Assembly: GCA_015057525.1 (NCBI GenBank)
Contig: SVEE01000002.1
Coordinates: forward strand, 336,261-400,260
Direction: 5' to 3'
Length of the DNA: 64,000 nucleotides
From: Lachnospiraceae bacterium
GTDB lineage: Bacteria; Bacillota; Clostridia; Lachnospirales; Lachnospiraceae
Shown here: in pieces, positions 53,800 through 63,099 of the stretch
Layout: the number at the start of each line of letters is the position of its first letter
Numbering within the stretch: position 1 is the first letter of the stretch
The notes under the pieces: model-generated
What the model was told of the DNA's origin: nothing
Seen by the model: the letters and a program-made list of their open reading frames with translations, nothing else
Database searches by the model: none
Position numbers and translations under genes: made by a program

Positions 53800-56067
53800 C
53801 TAATCCTCCTTTATCAATGCGTATGCCGATATCTTCTTAATAGGCATAGTCAAAGAAATACTTATTATAAAATTAACTACTATCTGTATTAAAGCAAAAA
53901 TCATCAAAAACACAAACGATACTTCCATATTATTCTTCATCGCCCCTACAGTTTGGAAAATAAACTGATTAATTTCTGGGACATAAAGCAAACCTAAAAC
54001 AGACGATATCAGAACAGCTAAAACTGACGATGGTATAAATCCTCCTACCATTTTAAAAATCAATTGCCAGTTTGAGTACCCTATTGCCTTATAAATACCT
54101 AATTCCTGTTTCTGCTGTACCAATAAAGTTTTTACCACAATATATAAAACAAATAATACAATTAATATGGTTAGTACAAATATAACTACTACAATTATTG
54201 AAGCAAGGCCAGAATACATTTCCTTGGTTGTTTCAGTCATTTTCTGATAATTGACCTGGCTTTTTATCTTATCACCATAATTAGCTTCTAATTTTTTAAT
54301 AACACTCTCGGCATCTGAACTATCCACTAAATATAAATAGAGTGAAGGTGCAACCGTTTCTGTACTTAATTCCTCATATCCATCCACAGAGAATTCACAT
54401 ACCTTACCCTGATAGTTTACGCTTTGCACAAATCCTGTTATTTCATACGAAAAAGAAGTATCGCCATTATATATTTCTATCTGATCTCCCAGTTTGTATT
54501 TTCCTTCAAATGAACTGCCAAGGGCAATCTGATTTTTCTCTTTAGGATTTTCTCCCAAATAGCACAAATCATTAGATACCTTGCTAAAATCCTCACATGC
54601 AAATACTGTAATTGGCTCGTCATCAATATTCACTACACCAACTGTATATTCTAATACATTTTGTATTGAAGAAAAATTTTGCAAATCATTTATAATATAG
54701 TCCTTGTATTTCTCATCTGGATATAATATTATATCTGGCATTTCCTCTGACAATGTAGATATAAAGTTATTTGGTTTAACAATCACATTATAAAACAATG
54801 TGCTGGCAAACGCTACTAATATTGTCAAAACAAAAGAAACGCTAAACAACAAAACATTTTGCTTTGCATTGACAAATATCTTAAATTTCTTTACTTCACC
54901 GTTACCTCTAATTGCATTTATAGGCTGCAGTTTCTTAATACGTTTCGCACCTGTATATGTAAAAACAACAACTATGAGAACAAGTATTATCTCCACACAG
55001 ATTAATGCCTTGATATCAAACAATAAATCAAAAGAGAAGCCTGCCTGCAAAGTCAACACTTCTGACAATATTGGTAATATACCATAGGAAGCTATAACTC
55101 CAAATAATGCTGCTACCACGGTAATCATTATGTAAGGTAATACCATGCTTCCTATTATCATATTTCCTGTATATCCTAAAGCTTTTAATACACCCATATT
55201 AATCATATCTTCTTCAATGGAAATACTAATACGGAACTTGCACAAGAAAACACTTACCAATAAAATCACTAAGGCAAAGACTAACAAAACAAGAATAAGC
55301 AGATTGCATACCATTGTCCTTGTATCTTTTGTAGATTCCTTATCACAGCTAGTAAGCATAGTAATCCCTTGTTCATCCAATAATTTTACGATTTCGTTAT
55401 ACAAATCTTTTATGTCTGTGCCATCTCCTGCAATAATAGAATACTCTATCACTACATTTTCTTCGTATTCTCTGGCAAATTCATTATAAACATTCTCTGG
55501 GAGATATGCTCCCATAAGACCTTTTCCATAGTTACCATATTGCATTTCCTCTAATACACCAGACACAATAAATGTATGCTTTTTATCGAGGACTTCATAT
55601 ACTATCTCATCTTCAAGTCCAAATTCGCCAAAACTCGCCACATATAAGGGAAGATAAATTGATTGTTCCGTCATTTGAACACTTTCTTCCTTGATTTCCA
55701 GCTTATTGATATCTCGAAATTCATCCATATTATAAAACATGGTATTCATGGAAAAGTCCGTACCTCTAAAATCATTAACCACAGCTTCTAAAAATACCGC
55801 TTCTCTACATTCAACCTCAGAAACATCCTCTAATGCTTCTATATCTGACATTAAAACATTTGTGTTTTGTGATTTTGGAATACATACGTTAATGGAAGCT
55901 GTATTCATTTTTTCAAGTTTTTTGTCATATGCATTATCTACCTGAAACACCAAAACCAACGCAAGATTAAGCATAATCGCAGTAATCAACACTACTATAC
56001 CAAAAGATATATACGACTTCTTATCTTTCTTTAGATTGTAACTAACTTGAGATTTTATTTTGTTCAC
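53800..56067 (-). CDS. FtsX-family ABC transporter permease
   Basis: 755 residues with the MacB/FtsX double layout: a first helix near 20-42, a large extracellular domain (45-250), three helices (about 255-375), a central helix (about 400-425), a second extracellular domain (430-615) and three final helices (about 625-745). Such permeases work with a LolD-like ATPase, often in lantibiotic or bacitracin resistance or lipoprotein handling. Partner ATPase lies 1 base upstream. Confidence 0.9.
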   Translation of the reverse strand: MNKIKSQVSYNLKKDKKSYISFGIVVLITAIMLNLALVLVFQVDNAYDKKLEKMNTASINVCIPKSQNTNVLMSDIEALEDVSEVECREAVFLEAVVNDFRGTDFSMNTMFYNMDEFRDINKLEIKEESVQMTEQSIYLPLYVASFGEFGLEDEIVYEVLDKKHTFIVSGVLEEMQYGNYGKGLMGAYLPENVYNEFAREYEENVVIEYSIIAGDGTDIKDLYNEIVKLLDEQGITMLTSCDKESTKDTRTMVCNLLILVLLVFALVILLVSVFLCKFRISISIEEDMINMGVLKALGYTGNMIIGSMVLPYIMITVVAALFGVIASYGILPILSEVLTLQAGFSFDLLFDIKALICVEIILVLIVVVFTYTGAKRIKKLQPINAIRGNGEVKKFKIFVNAKQNVLLFSVSFVLTILVAFASTLFYNVIVKPNNFISTLSEEMPDIILYPDEKYKDYIINDLQNFSSIQNVLEYTVGVVNIDDEPITVFACEDFSKVSNDLCYLGENPKEKNQIALGSSFEGKYKLGDQIEIYNGDTSFSYEITGFVQSVNYQGKVCEFSVDGYEELSTETVAPSLYLYLVDSSDAESVIKKLEANYGDKIKSQVNYQKMTETTKEMYSGLASIIVVVIFVLTILIVLFVLYIVVKTLLVQQKQELGIYKAIGYSNWQLIFKMVGGFIPSSVLAVLISSVLGLLYVPEINQFIFQTVGAMKNNMEVSFVFLMIFALIQIVVNFIISISLTMPIKKISAYALIKED

Positions 56068-56068
56068 T

Positions 56069-56836
56069 TTACCACCCCATTTCAGTCAAGAAATCGTCTA
56101 ATTTCTTTTCTCTGTCTTTATCTTCCTCTATATAATTGCCCATACTACAATCTCCGAAAATCTGACCATCTTTAATATAAATAATACGATTTCCTCGAAG
56201 AGCTGTTTTCTTATCGTGGGTTACCAAAATAATACTCTGGCCTTCGTTATGTAATTTTGTAAATACATTTAACACTGCTTCTGAGTTATTTGAATTCAAT
56301 GCACCTGTAGGCTCATCGGCAAATACAACTTCTGGATTATTAATAACTGCCCTGACAATACCGGCTCTTTGAGCCTCACCACCAGAAACCTGAGAAGAAA
56401 ACTTTTTTTGCGTAATTTCAGGAATATTTACAAGTTCAAATAACTCCTTTGCTCTGTGCATTACAATCTTTTTATTTTTCTCGCATAGCACTCCTGCTGT
56501 AATAACATTATCCATTAAAGTCATTCTTTCCAATAAATATATCTGCTGAAAAACAAAGCCACAATTTTTTCTTCTAAATATAGCCAGTTCATCATCATTG
56601 TACTTTGTAATCTCCTCATCAGAAAAAATAATCTGCCCTTCTGTTGGTCTATCCATTCCAGATAAAGAATACATCAAGGTTGATTTACCTGCTCCAGAAG
56701 CTCCCATAATAACCGTAAAATCTCCCTTATATATATCAAGAGTAAGATTCTCAAAAATGGTTTGGCATACTTCACCATTAGAAAATTCTTTTTTAAGATT
56801 TTTTGCTGAAATTAAAATATCCTTTGTTTCTGTCAT
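56069..56836 (-). CDS. ABC transporter ATP-binding protein (MacB/LolD type)
   Basis: 255 residues: Walker A MGASGAGKSTLMYSLSG, Q-loop FVFQQIYLL, signature QVSGGEAQRAGIVRAV (SGGE variant), Walker B VVFADEPTGALNSN and switch His LVTHDK. Together with the FtsX permease and XRE gene forms a three-gene operon with 1-2 base gaps. Confidence 0.94.
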   Translation of the reverse strand: MTETKDILISAKNLKKEFSNGEVCQTIFENLTLDIYKGDFTVIMGASGAGKSTLMYSLSGMDRPTEGQIIFSDEEITKYNDDELAIFRRKNCGFVFQQIYLLERMTLMDNVITAGVLCEKNKKIVMHRAKELFELVNIPEITQKKFSSQVSGGEAQRAGIVRAVINNPEVVFADEPTGALNSNNSEAVLNVFTKLHNEGQSIILVTHDKKTALRGNRIIYIKDGQIFGDCSMGNYIEEDKDREKKLDDFLTEMGW

Positions 56837-56925
56837 TTTATACCTCCAAATTTGATTGTTTGATTTGATGTTTTCATTTTATTCATTGTTTCAAATAGCA
56901 ACCAGCAACACTTGTTTACATGCAC

Positions 56926-56953
56926 AAAAAAAGATGCTACTTCTAGTAGCATC
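56926..56953 (-). terminator. Intrinsic terminator after the VOC gene
   Basis: 9-bp stem GATGCTACT / AGTAGCATC (56933-56941, 56945-56953), then seven T on minus (56926-56932). Confidence 0.88.
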
Positions 56954-56970
56954 CTTGAAAAATATAGGTT

Positions 56971-57354
56971 TTAACAAGTTATTTCAATCTGATTTCCTTC
57001 GATTCCGATAATACAGCTTTCATAATATCCATCACCAGTTGTTCTTGGACCACTGATAACCTCATAACCGTCTTTTATCAATCTGTCTGTAAGTTCATCA
57101 ACAGCCTGCTTACTGCCAAGACTAAATGCTATATGAACATATCCTGTTCTCGACAATGTTTTATCAACATCCTCCATTAAAGGCTTATTCATAATTTCCA
57201 ATCTAGCACCATCCTCAAAACTCAAAAAATACGAACGAAAATCTGTTGTTTTATTATGATACATTTCATTTGATGTTGCATTAAAATATTTGACAAAAAA
57301 GCTCTTTGTAGCTTCTAAATCATTTACATACATCGCTATATGTTCTATACGCAT
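56971..57354 (-). CDS. VOC family protein
   Basis: 127-residue vicinal-oxygen-chelate protein: [24 protein letters not shown] and metal-binding Glu near the end (GNQIEITC). No close homology to the VOC at 43556. Substrate unknown; ends at a good terminator. Confidence 0.88.
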   Translation of the reverse strand: MRIEHIAMYVNDLEATKSFFVKYFNATSNEMYHNKTTDFRSYFLSFEDGARLEIMNKPLMEDVDKTLSRTGYVHIAFSLGSKQAVDELTDRLIKDGYEVISGPRTTGDGYYESCIIGIEGNQIEITC

Positions 57355-57381
57355 ATTAAACCTCCTGTCACAATATACAAA

Positions 57382-57837
57382 CTAACGAAGAAACATAATT
57401 GCTATTATAATGTTTAACACTAATATAACGCTATAATAGGTTATTGGAAGCAAAACTTTGTCTGCAGGCACATCAATCCTTGTATTTAAAACATAATCCG
57501 GTAAAATTTCTCCTGTAATTTCAGCTATTTCCTTCTTATCATTTAAATCTTCAACTTCTAATCTGTAGATTTCAAATTCATATGCTTTATTTTTCTTCAC
57601 GTAATTAGAATCTATGTAAAACAACACTAGTAAAACAATCATGGATATAATCCACATAACTCTCGCTTGAATTTGATTTTTCTCATCAAGATTGACTGAA
57701 CCACGACTATAACAGAAACTGAAAAAAAGGCACACTGCAGCTAATACCTTTATTGTTTTTGACATAGAAGTATTTTGCTGAATTCTCTCTTGGTAATTCA
57801 TAACTCTAAGGTGTACTTCATTCATTTTATAATTCAT
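57382..57837 (-). CDS. Unknown membrane protein, 151 residues
   Basis: Three transmembrane segments (about 27-44, 60-77, 129-150) with a soluble acidic stretch between the second and third (YRLEVEDLNDKKEIAEITGE). GGGGAA 7 nt before the ATG at 57837. No family recognised. Part of a run of small genes (57382-59074) of unclear function. Confidence 0.6.
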   Translation of the reverse strand: MNYKMNEVHLRVMNYQERIQQNTSMSKTIKVLAAVCLFFSFCYSRGSVNLDEKNQIQARVMWIISMIVLLVLFYIDSNYVKKNKAYEFEIYRLEVEDLNDKKEIAEITGEILPDYVLNTRIDVPADKVLLPITYYSVILVLNIIIAIMFLR

Positions 57838-57888
57838 TTTATAATTCCCCTTAATTTTCTCCTTTGTTGGATATATTTTATTTTTAAA

Positions 57889-58089
57889 CTATAAAATATT
57901 CAAAAATAATGTAATTCCAATAAACATAAATATACAACAAGGTACTCCAATATAAAAGCTAATAGTGTTGTATGACGGCTTATTTCCTGTGCGTTTTTCA
58001 CTCATTTTTACAAAAAATATCCCTACACTACAACCCAGAATCATTGGAATAAATATTGCAAAAATTAAAAACATTATACCATTAAACAT
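57889..58089 (-). CDS. Unknown 66-residue membrane protein
   Basis: Two transmembrane helices (about 3-27 and 42-65) joined by a basic loop (KMSEKRTGNKPSYNT). Good start MFNGIMFLIFAIF with ribosome site AAGGG upstream. Resembles small holin-like or PrsW-like membrane orphans only in topology. Function unknown. Confidence 0.55.
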   Translation of the reverse strand: MFNGIMFLIFAIFIPMILGCSVGIFFVKMSEKRTGNKPSYNTISFYIGVPCCIFMFIGITLFLNIL

Positions 58090-58124
58090 ACATTACCCTT
58101 CTTTCTATTAAAAGTTATATTTAA

Positions 58125-58844
58125 CTAAAATGGATACTCAACACCCTCATTTGTTATAAATCTAGGTCCTGTCTTATCAAATCTTTTTTCTTCAAATAGC
58201 TTTCTTAATATCTCTGCACCTTCATAAGCCGATAATGGTGCTGGATTATCTGGCTTTCCATCTGTTCTTATCCAACCAGGATGGACACAGAAAATGTTGA
58301 TTTTATCATTATCTTTAAATACATTTACCAGATTCATGGTGCCCATGTTAAGAGCTGCCTTTGCCATTCCATACTCAATTAAATTTGTTCTATAGCACCT
58401 GCTAATACTTCCAGCCTCAGAGGTAATATTAATTACCAAAGACATTTGCTTGCTTTTCATAAGTAAAGAATAAAATGCCTTGATTACTCTAAGGGGACCT
58501 ACTGCTGTAACATCCACAGTATTAGCTATATAATCCAAATTTGCATCAAAAAACTCTTTATCACAATCTTCTGAAACCGTAACTGCATTATTTATGAGTA
58601 CATCTATATAACTAAACTTTTCCTCTACTCTTCTTTTAGCTTCATTGACAGACTCTGTACTACTTATATCCATCTTCACTATAAAAAGCTTGTCTCCATA
58701 AATATCTTTCAACGCATCAAGCTCTTTTGATTGTTTCCTTACAGTCGCTATTACATTATCTCCATTTTCCAAATAGCGTAGCACCATATTATATCCTAAA
58801 GCATAGCTTCTGCCTGTTCCTGTTATCATTACATTTTGTGCCAT
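58125..58844 (-). CDS. Short-chain dehydrogenase/reductase
   Basis: 239 residues: cofactor motif TGTGRSYALGYNM, NNAVTVSED and the catalytic Tyr-Lys pair in YGMAKAALNM. The NNAG-type motif is NNAV. Probably NAD(P)-dependent; substrate unknown. No frameshift. Confidence 0.88.
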   Translation of the reverse strand: MAQNVMITGTGRSYALGYNMVLRYLENGDNVIATVRKQSKELDALKDIYGDKLFIVKMDISSTESVNEAKRRVEEKFSYIDVLINNAVTVSEDCDKEFFDANLDYIANTVDVTAVGPLRVIKAFYSLLMKSKQMSLVINITSEAGSISRCYRTNLIEYGMAKAALNMGTMNLVNVFKDNDKINIFCVHPGWIRTDGKPDNPAPLSAYEGAEILRKLFEEKRFDKTGPRFITNEGVEYPF

Positions 58845-58876
58845 ATATTCCCCAATTTACCCTTCTAAAACCAACT

Positions 58877-59074
58877 TTAGGAAGTAAAATAATCTGCCTT
58901 AAATGCTGCATTACACTCCGCAATCTCTTTGGTTCCATTGATATAATCTGCATACATATCCCACAAATCAATATCGCACCCATCCATCACCTCATCATCT
59001 GGAATCCATGATTTAATAAGGGCAATTCTTTCTTCTTTTGTTGTTTCCGAAATAGAATACTTATTTTTCTCCAT
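58877..59074 (-). CDS. Small acidic protein of a conserved Lachnospiraceae family
   Basis: 65 residues starting MEKNKYSISETTKEERIALI at the ATG at 59074, 8 nt behind GAGGTA; a frame to 59089 adds five residues without ribosome site. The pattern ETTKEER ... GCDIDLWDMYADYINGTKEIAECNAAF is one I associate with small proteins often labelled 'purine biosynthesis protein PurH' in this bacterial family, a label not supported by any PurH domain. Function unknown. Confidence 0.6.
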   Translation of the reverse strand: MEKNKYSISETTKEERIALIKSWIPDDEVMDGCDIDLWDMYADYINGTKEIAECNAAFKADYFTS

Positions 59075-59137
59075 ATATTTATACCTCACAATTCTTAAAT
59101 TATCTTCCTCTTCGAGACCAAAATTTTAAATAATCCT

Positions 59138-59593
59138 TCATCTCGCTTTACGCATAATTTCATAAATCATCACTTCGCCGCCACCTATATCATGTTTTCT
59201 ATGTTCTACTGTATTATATCGTCTATGTTCGTAAAAGATAGCCGCCGGAAGCGATGCATCCAAATCACAATAATCATATTCTTTGAAAATTTCTTCTTCC
59301 AAATGGTCCATGATTACAGAACCAAAACCTTTTCCTTCATACTCGGGCAAAACATACACTCTGGTAATATGATTTTCTTCACGGCTTCCTGTTCCTATAA
59401 TCTTTCCATCAACAATTAAGACATCTATTCTTCTTGCTTCAATATCTCTCTTAATATTATCAATGCTATGTAATCTTCCAAAAAAATCCACTACAGCCTG
59501 TGTATAATAATGCGGATATATATTTGCTTTTGTATTCTGAACAATATCACACACAATCTGAGCTTCTTCTATCATTGCTTTCCTGTATTCCAT
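59138..59593 (-). CDS. GNAT family N-acetyltransferase
   Basis: 151 residues: start MEYRKAMIEEAQIVCD at 59593 behind AAGGAG; acetyl-CoA loop VLPEYEGKGFGSVIMDHLE and FYEHRRYNTVEHRKHDIGGGEVMIYE. Standard small GNAT. Substrate unknown. The 570-base repeat-bearing gap follows upstream. Confidence 0.88.
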   Translation of the reverse strand: MEYRKAMIEEAQIVCDIVQNTKANIYPHYYTQAVVDFFGRLHSIDNIKRDIEARRIDVLIVDGKIIGTGSREENHITRVYVLPEYEGKGFGSVIMDHLEEEIFKEYDYCDLDASLPAAIFYEHRRYNTVEHRKHDIGGGEVMIYEIMRKAR

Positions 59594-59651
59594 GATAAAT
59601 CTCCTTATATAACGTTCTTTATACATCTATCATTATCATCTCACTAATACA

Positions 59652-59942
59652 TTACGGATATATCTCTCAACACACATAAATTATCTGTATTTTTGATACG
59701 TTATTCACTATTACTTATACAATAATCATCCTTTTTTACAGATAAATACACTCTTTCTTATTTATATCCGTACTTTTCATTATTTAAATATCATTTTATA
59801 CTTTTTATTTCATGAATTTTACGGACGAATTCATACTTAACAGATAATATATCCGTAATTACGAACAAATAGATTAATTATTATAGGCAATCAACAAATA
59901 CTTTACGGATAAAGTAATTAATATATGCTTTTTCTCCGTAAA
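59652..59942. repeat. Cluster of TACGGATA octamers in both orientations
   Basis: In the 570-base gap 59594-60193, the octamer TACGGATA occurs four times exactly: plus at 59653-59660 and 59904-59911, minus at 59765-59772 and 59850-59857. Near-copies (TACAGATA or TACGGA plus two changes) are at 59682-59689 (minus), 59737-59744 (plus), 59820-59827 (plus) and 59935-59942 (minus). Most have a further T before the octamer. No gene or hairpin explains them; the remainder of the gap is AT-rich. Confidence 0.8.
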
Positions 59943-60098
59943 ACTTAAGTCTATCACATACTTTTATATTCTTTCTTTTAATTAAATTATAAAACATAGG
60001 CAATTTTAGGTTAGGACTAATTATACCGATATTATATTCCATCCCCCATTATCAATCAACACAAATTATCCCCCTATATATAATATGGGATTTTAAGT

Positions 60099-60127
60099 TT
60101 GACACTACATTAACTGCACTCTATAAT
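60099..60127 (+). promoter_or_regulatory. Consensus sigma-A promoter of the cyclase gene
   Basis: TTGACA (60099-60104), exactly 17 bases, TATAAT (60122-60127): both boxes match consensus. Transcript start near 60134, leader of about 60 nt, then AGAGG (60181-60185) 8 nt before the ATG. The repeat cluster lies 160-450 bases upstream. Confidence 0.85.
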
Positions 60128-60193
60128 ATTTATATAAACATAATATCAAAGTATCTATTAACTTTTTTCGCATATAAAACAGAGGAAAACCAT

Positions 60194-63013
60194 ATGAAGT
60201 CTACAAACACAGAACAAACAACAAAAAAAGAAACTTTCTTCCGAAAGCTCTCACGAATATCAAAACGACCTATTTTCGCAGTGATAATTCTTTCACTCGC
60301 CTTTATTTGCTTTATCACTAATGCCGTACTGCCTGAATATTCTTACAATCAGGCCAATGGAACTGTGGAGTTCATTAACCCTGATAGCTTTTGCACTTCA
60401 GCAAGCAACTGGAGTGCTTTTGTTGATGACAATAAAAATATTTATTGTGTTGATGAAATGGGCAAGCTTGTCTATGCTCTTGATGTAAATGAATTACCTT
60501 ACGACAATGCAGAAATAATAGATATCACTTTTGATTCTTGTAATCTGCTCTACTGTCACATTGCAATATACAACGAAAATTCGTACATCACAGACATGGA
60601 AGCTATTTTAGAAGTTGATACAACAGGACAATTCAAGAGAGAAATTGTTCATTATGATTACAGTAAATCTCTCAATCCACCAAGTCATCAGACACAAATT
60701 TATGGACTTCATTTTCAAGGTGATACACTCAACTATATATACGTAAATGATAACGAAAGCACTATTGTATCCCTTAATCCCGACACACCTCAGAATAGCA
60801 ATATAGTTTCATTTACAAATGATGGCTTTGCAGAAATAATCAAGTGTCATAGCACAACAGATGGCAAATTCCTTTTCCTTAAGAATAACGGTGAAATAGG
60901 CCTTCTCTCACAAAACGGAAAATATAATCCTTTATATAAGTCATCATACAATGCAAAAACCAGAGACGGTATCTTCATAAATGATGCAATTTATATAAAT
61001 GATACTCTCTATGTGTTAGCAGGTCATGATAAACTTTCACTATACAAGCTAGAGAATAATGATTTAAATTTACTTGTTCCAGTAACTGAAAATATTGGTA
61101 TATCAGAAACTACAAACATTTATTACTCAGGCTTAGGCATACTTAATAGTAAGCCTGTAATTCACATAAATGAAGCACTCTATATACTTGATAACGAAAA
61201 TGCACTCGAAAAATATACAGCAGACTTCTCTCTTCCATCAAATATAATATTAATTGACGTATTGAAATCAATACTTCCAATACTTGGAACAATCCTTTTG
61301 CTTATAGGCATTTACTTGGCAATAGGAAATCTGATGAAATGGCATTTATCAATATTGTCAAAGCAGCTACTTTCTACTATACCATTAGTACTTCTTCTTA
61401 TAATAGTAGTCGTAGCTACAATGCTAATCAGCATGGTAAATCTTAATTCAGAAGATATAATACGCGAAACAATTGCTATAAACGAAATAGCAGCAACCCA
61501 ATTTGATGGGGAAGAACTAAAAAATATTAGTGGATACGAAGATGTAGAGACTGGACAAATTGCAGACATTAACAAACGCCTTCGAGATTTTATTAATGGT
61601 AATCAGAATTTTTGGAGTCACAACTATAATTTAGCTCTCTATGTAAGAACAACTGATGAAAAATACATATGCATCGCAACTAGCGATAATTCAAACCAAT
61701 ACATGTCAGCTACTATTGATACCGAAACACCTATAGAACAGAATTTCTATGAAGATTCACATACATATCCCGCAAGCGTAAGCCTTGGAGATTCTTTAGA
61801 TAAACTACATCTTCTGCTTCTTACTCCTATTTACTCAGAAGATGGGAGCTATGACGCAATTATTATGCTAAACGCATCACAGGATCAACTGATTAAGGCA
61901 ATTTTATCTACAGGAAAATCTCTGTTGATACAAGTTATTTTATTGATAACATTGCTTATAACTGTTATAGCCATAGTTACTGCACAAAATGCAAAATCCC
62001 TAAAACGTGCTAAAAACGTTATTGCACAAATAGCAGGAGGAGATTTTTCAGTAAGAGTAGACAAATATACCAAGGATGAGGTTGGTGAAATATGCATGGG
62101 TGTTAACGACATGGCTGACCAATTGGAGGCATATTTCAAAGAAAAGAACCACAACGAACAATTTTACTACAAATTTGTACCTGAGAAGTTCCGCGAGTTA
62201 CTTCACAAAGATAAGTTCACAGACCTCTCTCTCGGTGATGCACAAAGCGAGGATTTGTCTATACTATTTTGCGATATACGAGCCTTTTCATTAAATTCAG
62301 AAATGATGACAGCAAGAGAAAGCTTTGATTTTGTAAACAAAATATACGGAAAAGCCGGTCCAATTATAAGAAAACACAATGGTTTCATAGACAAATATAT
62401 AGGAGATGCAATCATGGCATTATTTGAACATGCCGATGATGCAGTTTCTGCCGGAATTGAGCTATATCAGGCAATTGCTTTAAATCCTAATTCAGAGCAG
62501 GATTTCGGTATACCAGAAGTTAAAATTGGTATAGGTATTCATTCAGGAATGGCTCGAATTGGTATAGTTGGTGAAGAAGAGCGAATGTCAGGAACTGTTA
62601 TTTCGAATACTGTAAATTTAAGCTCACGAATAGAAGCACTTACCAAAAAATACGGAGCAGGTATGATTATATCGAAAGACACCTTTGACCGTATGAAAAA
62701 TCCAGATATTCTTTCAACTAGATATCTTGGTATGGTACAGGTTGCAGGAGTTAAAGAAGTCTCTGCCTTATATGAAGTCCTCGACTGTCTTGATGATGAA
62801 CAACTAAAACAACGTTCTAAGACTTCAAAAGAATTCAGAGAGGCAATAAGACTCTTTCACACAGGAAAACTACAGCAATCCTTAGAGAAATTCAAATCAA
62901 TAAGCAAAGAAAATCCTGAGGACAATGCTCCACTCCTATATTATTCTTATATAGAGGAGAAGCTTATGTGTGGCGATACTGAACATAATGTTTTTAGGTT
63001 TAAAAACAAATAA
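60194..63013 (+). CDS. Membrane receptor-type class III nucleotide cyclase
   Basis: 939 residues. Membrane helix near 28-48; an extracellular domain (about 50-350) of repeated strands, beta-propeller-like; helix at about 355-380; a second sensor part (about 410-590) with helices at 395-415 and 592-612; a HAMP domain; then the class III catalytic domain (about 680-870): FCDIRAFS and GDAIMALF with the two metal-binding Asp, VNLSSR with transition-state Asn and Arg, and the adenine-specifying Lys in DKYIGDAIM. The usual Asp in (G/S)DxVN is Asn here (SNTVN). A short helical repeat tail follows. Likely makes cAMP. Confidence 0.9.
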   Translation: MKSTNTEQTTKKETFFRKLSRISKRPIFAVIILSLAFICFITNAVLPEYSYNQANGTVEFINPDSFCTSASNWSAFVDDNKNIYCVDEMGKLVYALDVNELPYDNAEIIDITFDSCNLLYCHIAIYNENSYITDMEAILEVDTTGQFKREIVHYDYSKSLNPPSHQTQIYGLHFQGDTLNYIYVNDNESTIVSLNPDTPQNSNIVSFTNDGFAEIIKCHSTTDGKFLFLKNNGEIGLLSQNGKYNPLYKSSYNAKTRDGIFINDAIYINDTLYVLAGHDKLSLYKLENNDLNLLVPVTENIGISETTNIYYSGLGILNSKPVIHINEALYILDNENALEKYTADFSLPSNIILIDVLKSILPILGTILLLIGIYLAIGNLMKWHLSILSKQLLSTIPLVLLLIIVVVATMLISMVNLNSEDIIRETIAINEIAATQFDGEELKNISGYEDVETGQIADINKRLRDFINGNQNFWSHNYNLALYVRTTDEKYICIATSDNSNQYMSATIDTETPIEQNFYEDSHTYPASVSLGDSLDKLHLLLLTPIYSEDGSYDAIIMLNASQDQLIKAILSTGKSLLIQVILLITLLITVIAIVTAQNAKSLKRAKNVIAQIAGGDFSVRVDKYTKDEVGEICMGVNDMADQLEAYFKEKNHNEQFYYKFVPEKFRELLHKDKFTDLSLGDAQSEDLSILFCDIRAFSLNSEMMTARESFDFVNKIYGKAGPIIRKHNGFIDKYIGDAIMALFEHADDAVSAGIELYQAIALNPNSEQDFGIPEVKIGIGIHSGMARIGIVGEEERMSGTVISNTVNLSSRIEALTKKYGAGMIISKDTFDRMKNPDILSTRYLGMVQVAGVKEVSALYEVLDCLDDEQLKQRSKTSKEFREAIRLFHTGKLQQSLEKFKSISKENPEDNAPLLYYSYIEEKLMCGDTEHNVFRFKNK

Positions 63014-63024
63014 TAATTTCCTAT

Positions 63025-63064
63025 AAAAAAACAAGAATACCATAAAGGTCTTCTTGTTTTTTTT
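63025..63064. terminator. Bidirectional intrinsic terminator
   Basis: Stem AAAAAACAAGAA / TTCTTGTTTTTT (about 63026-63037 and 63051-63062) between the convergent cyclase and response regulator genes, with T-runs usable in both directions. Confidence 0.85.
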
Positions 63065-63099
63065 AACACACGTCCTAACGCCACCTATAATGTTACATA

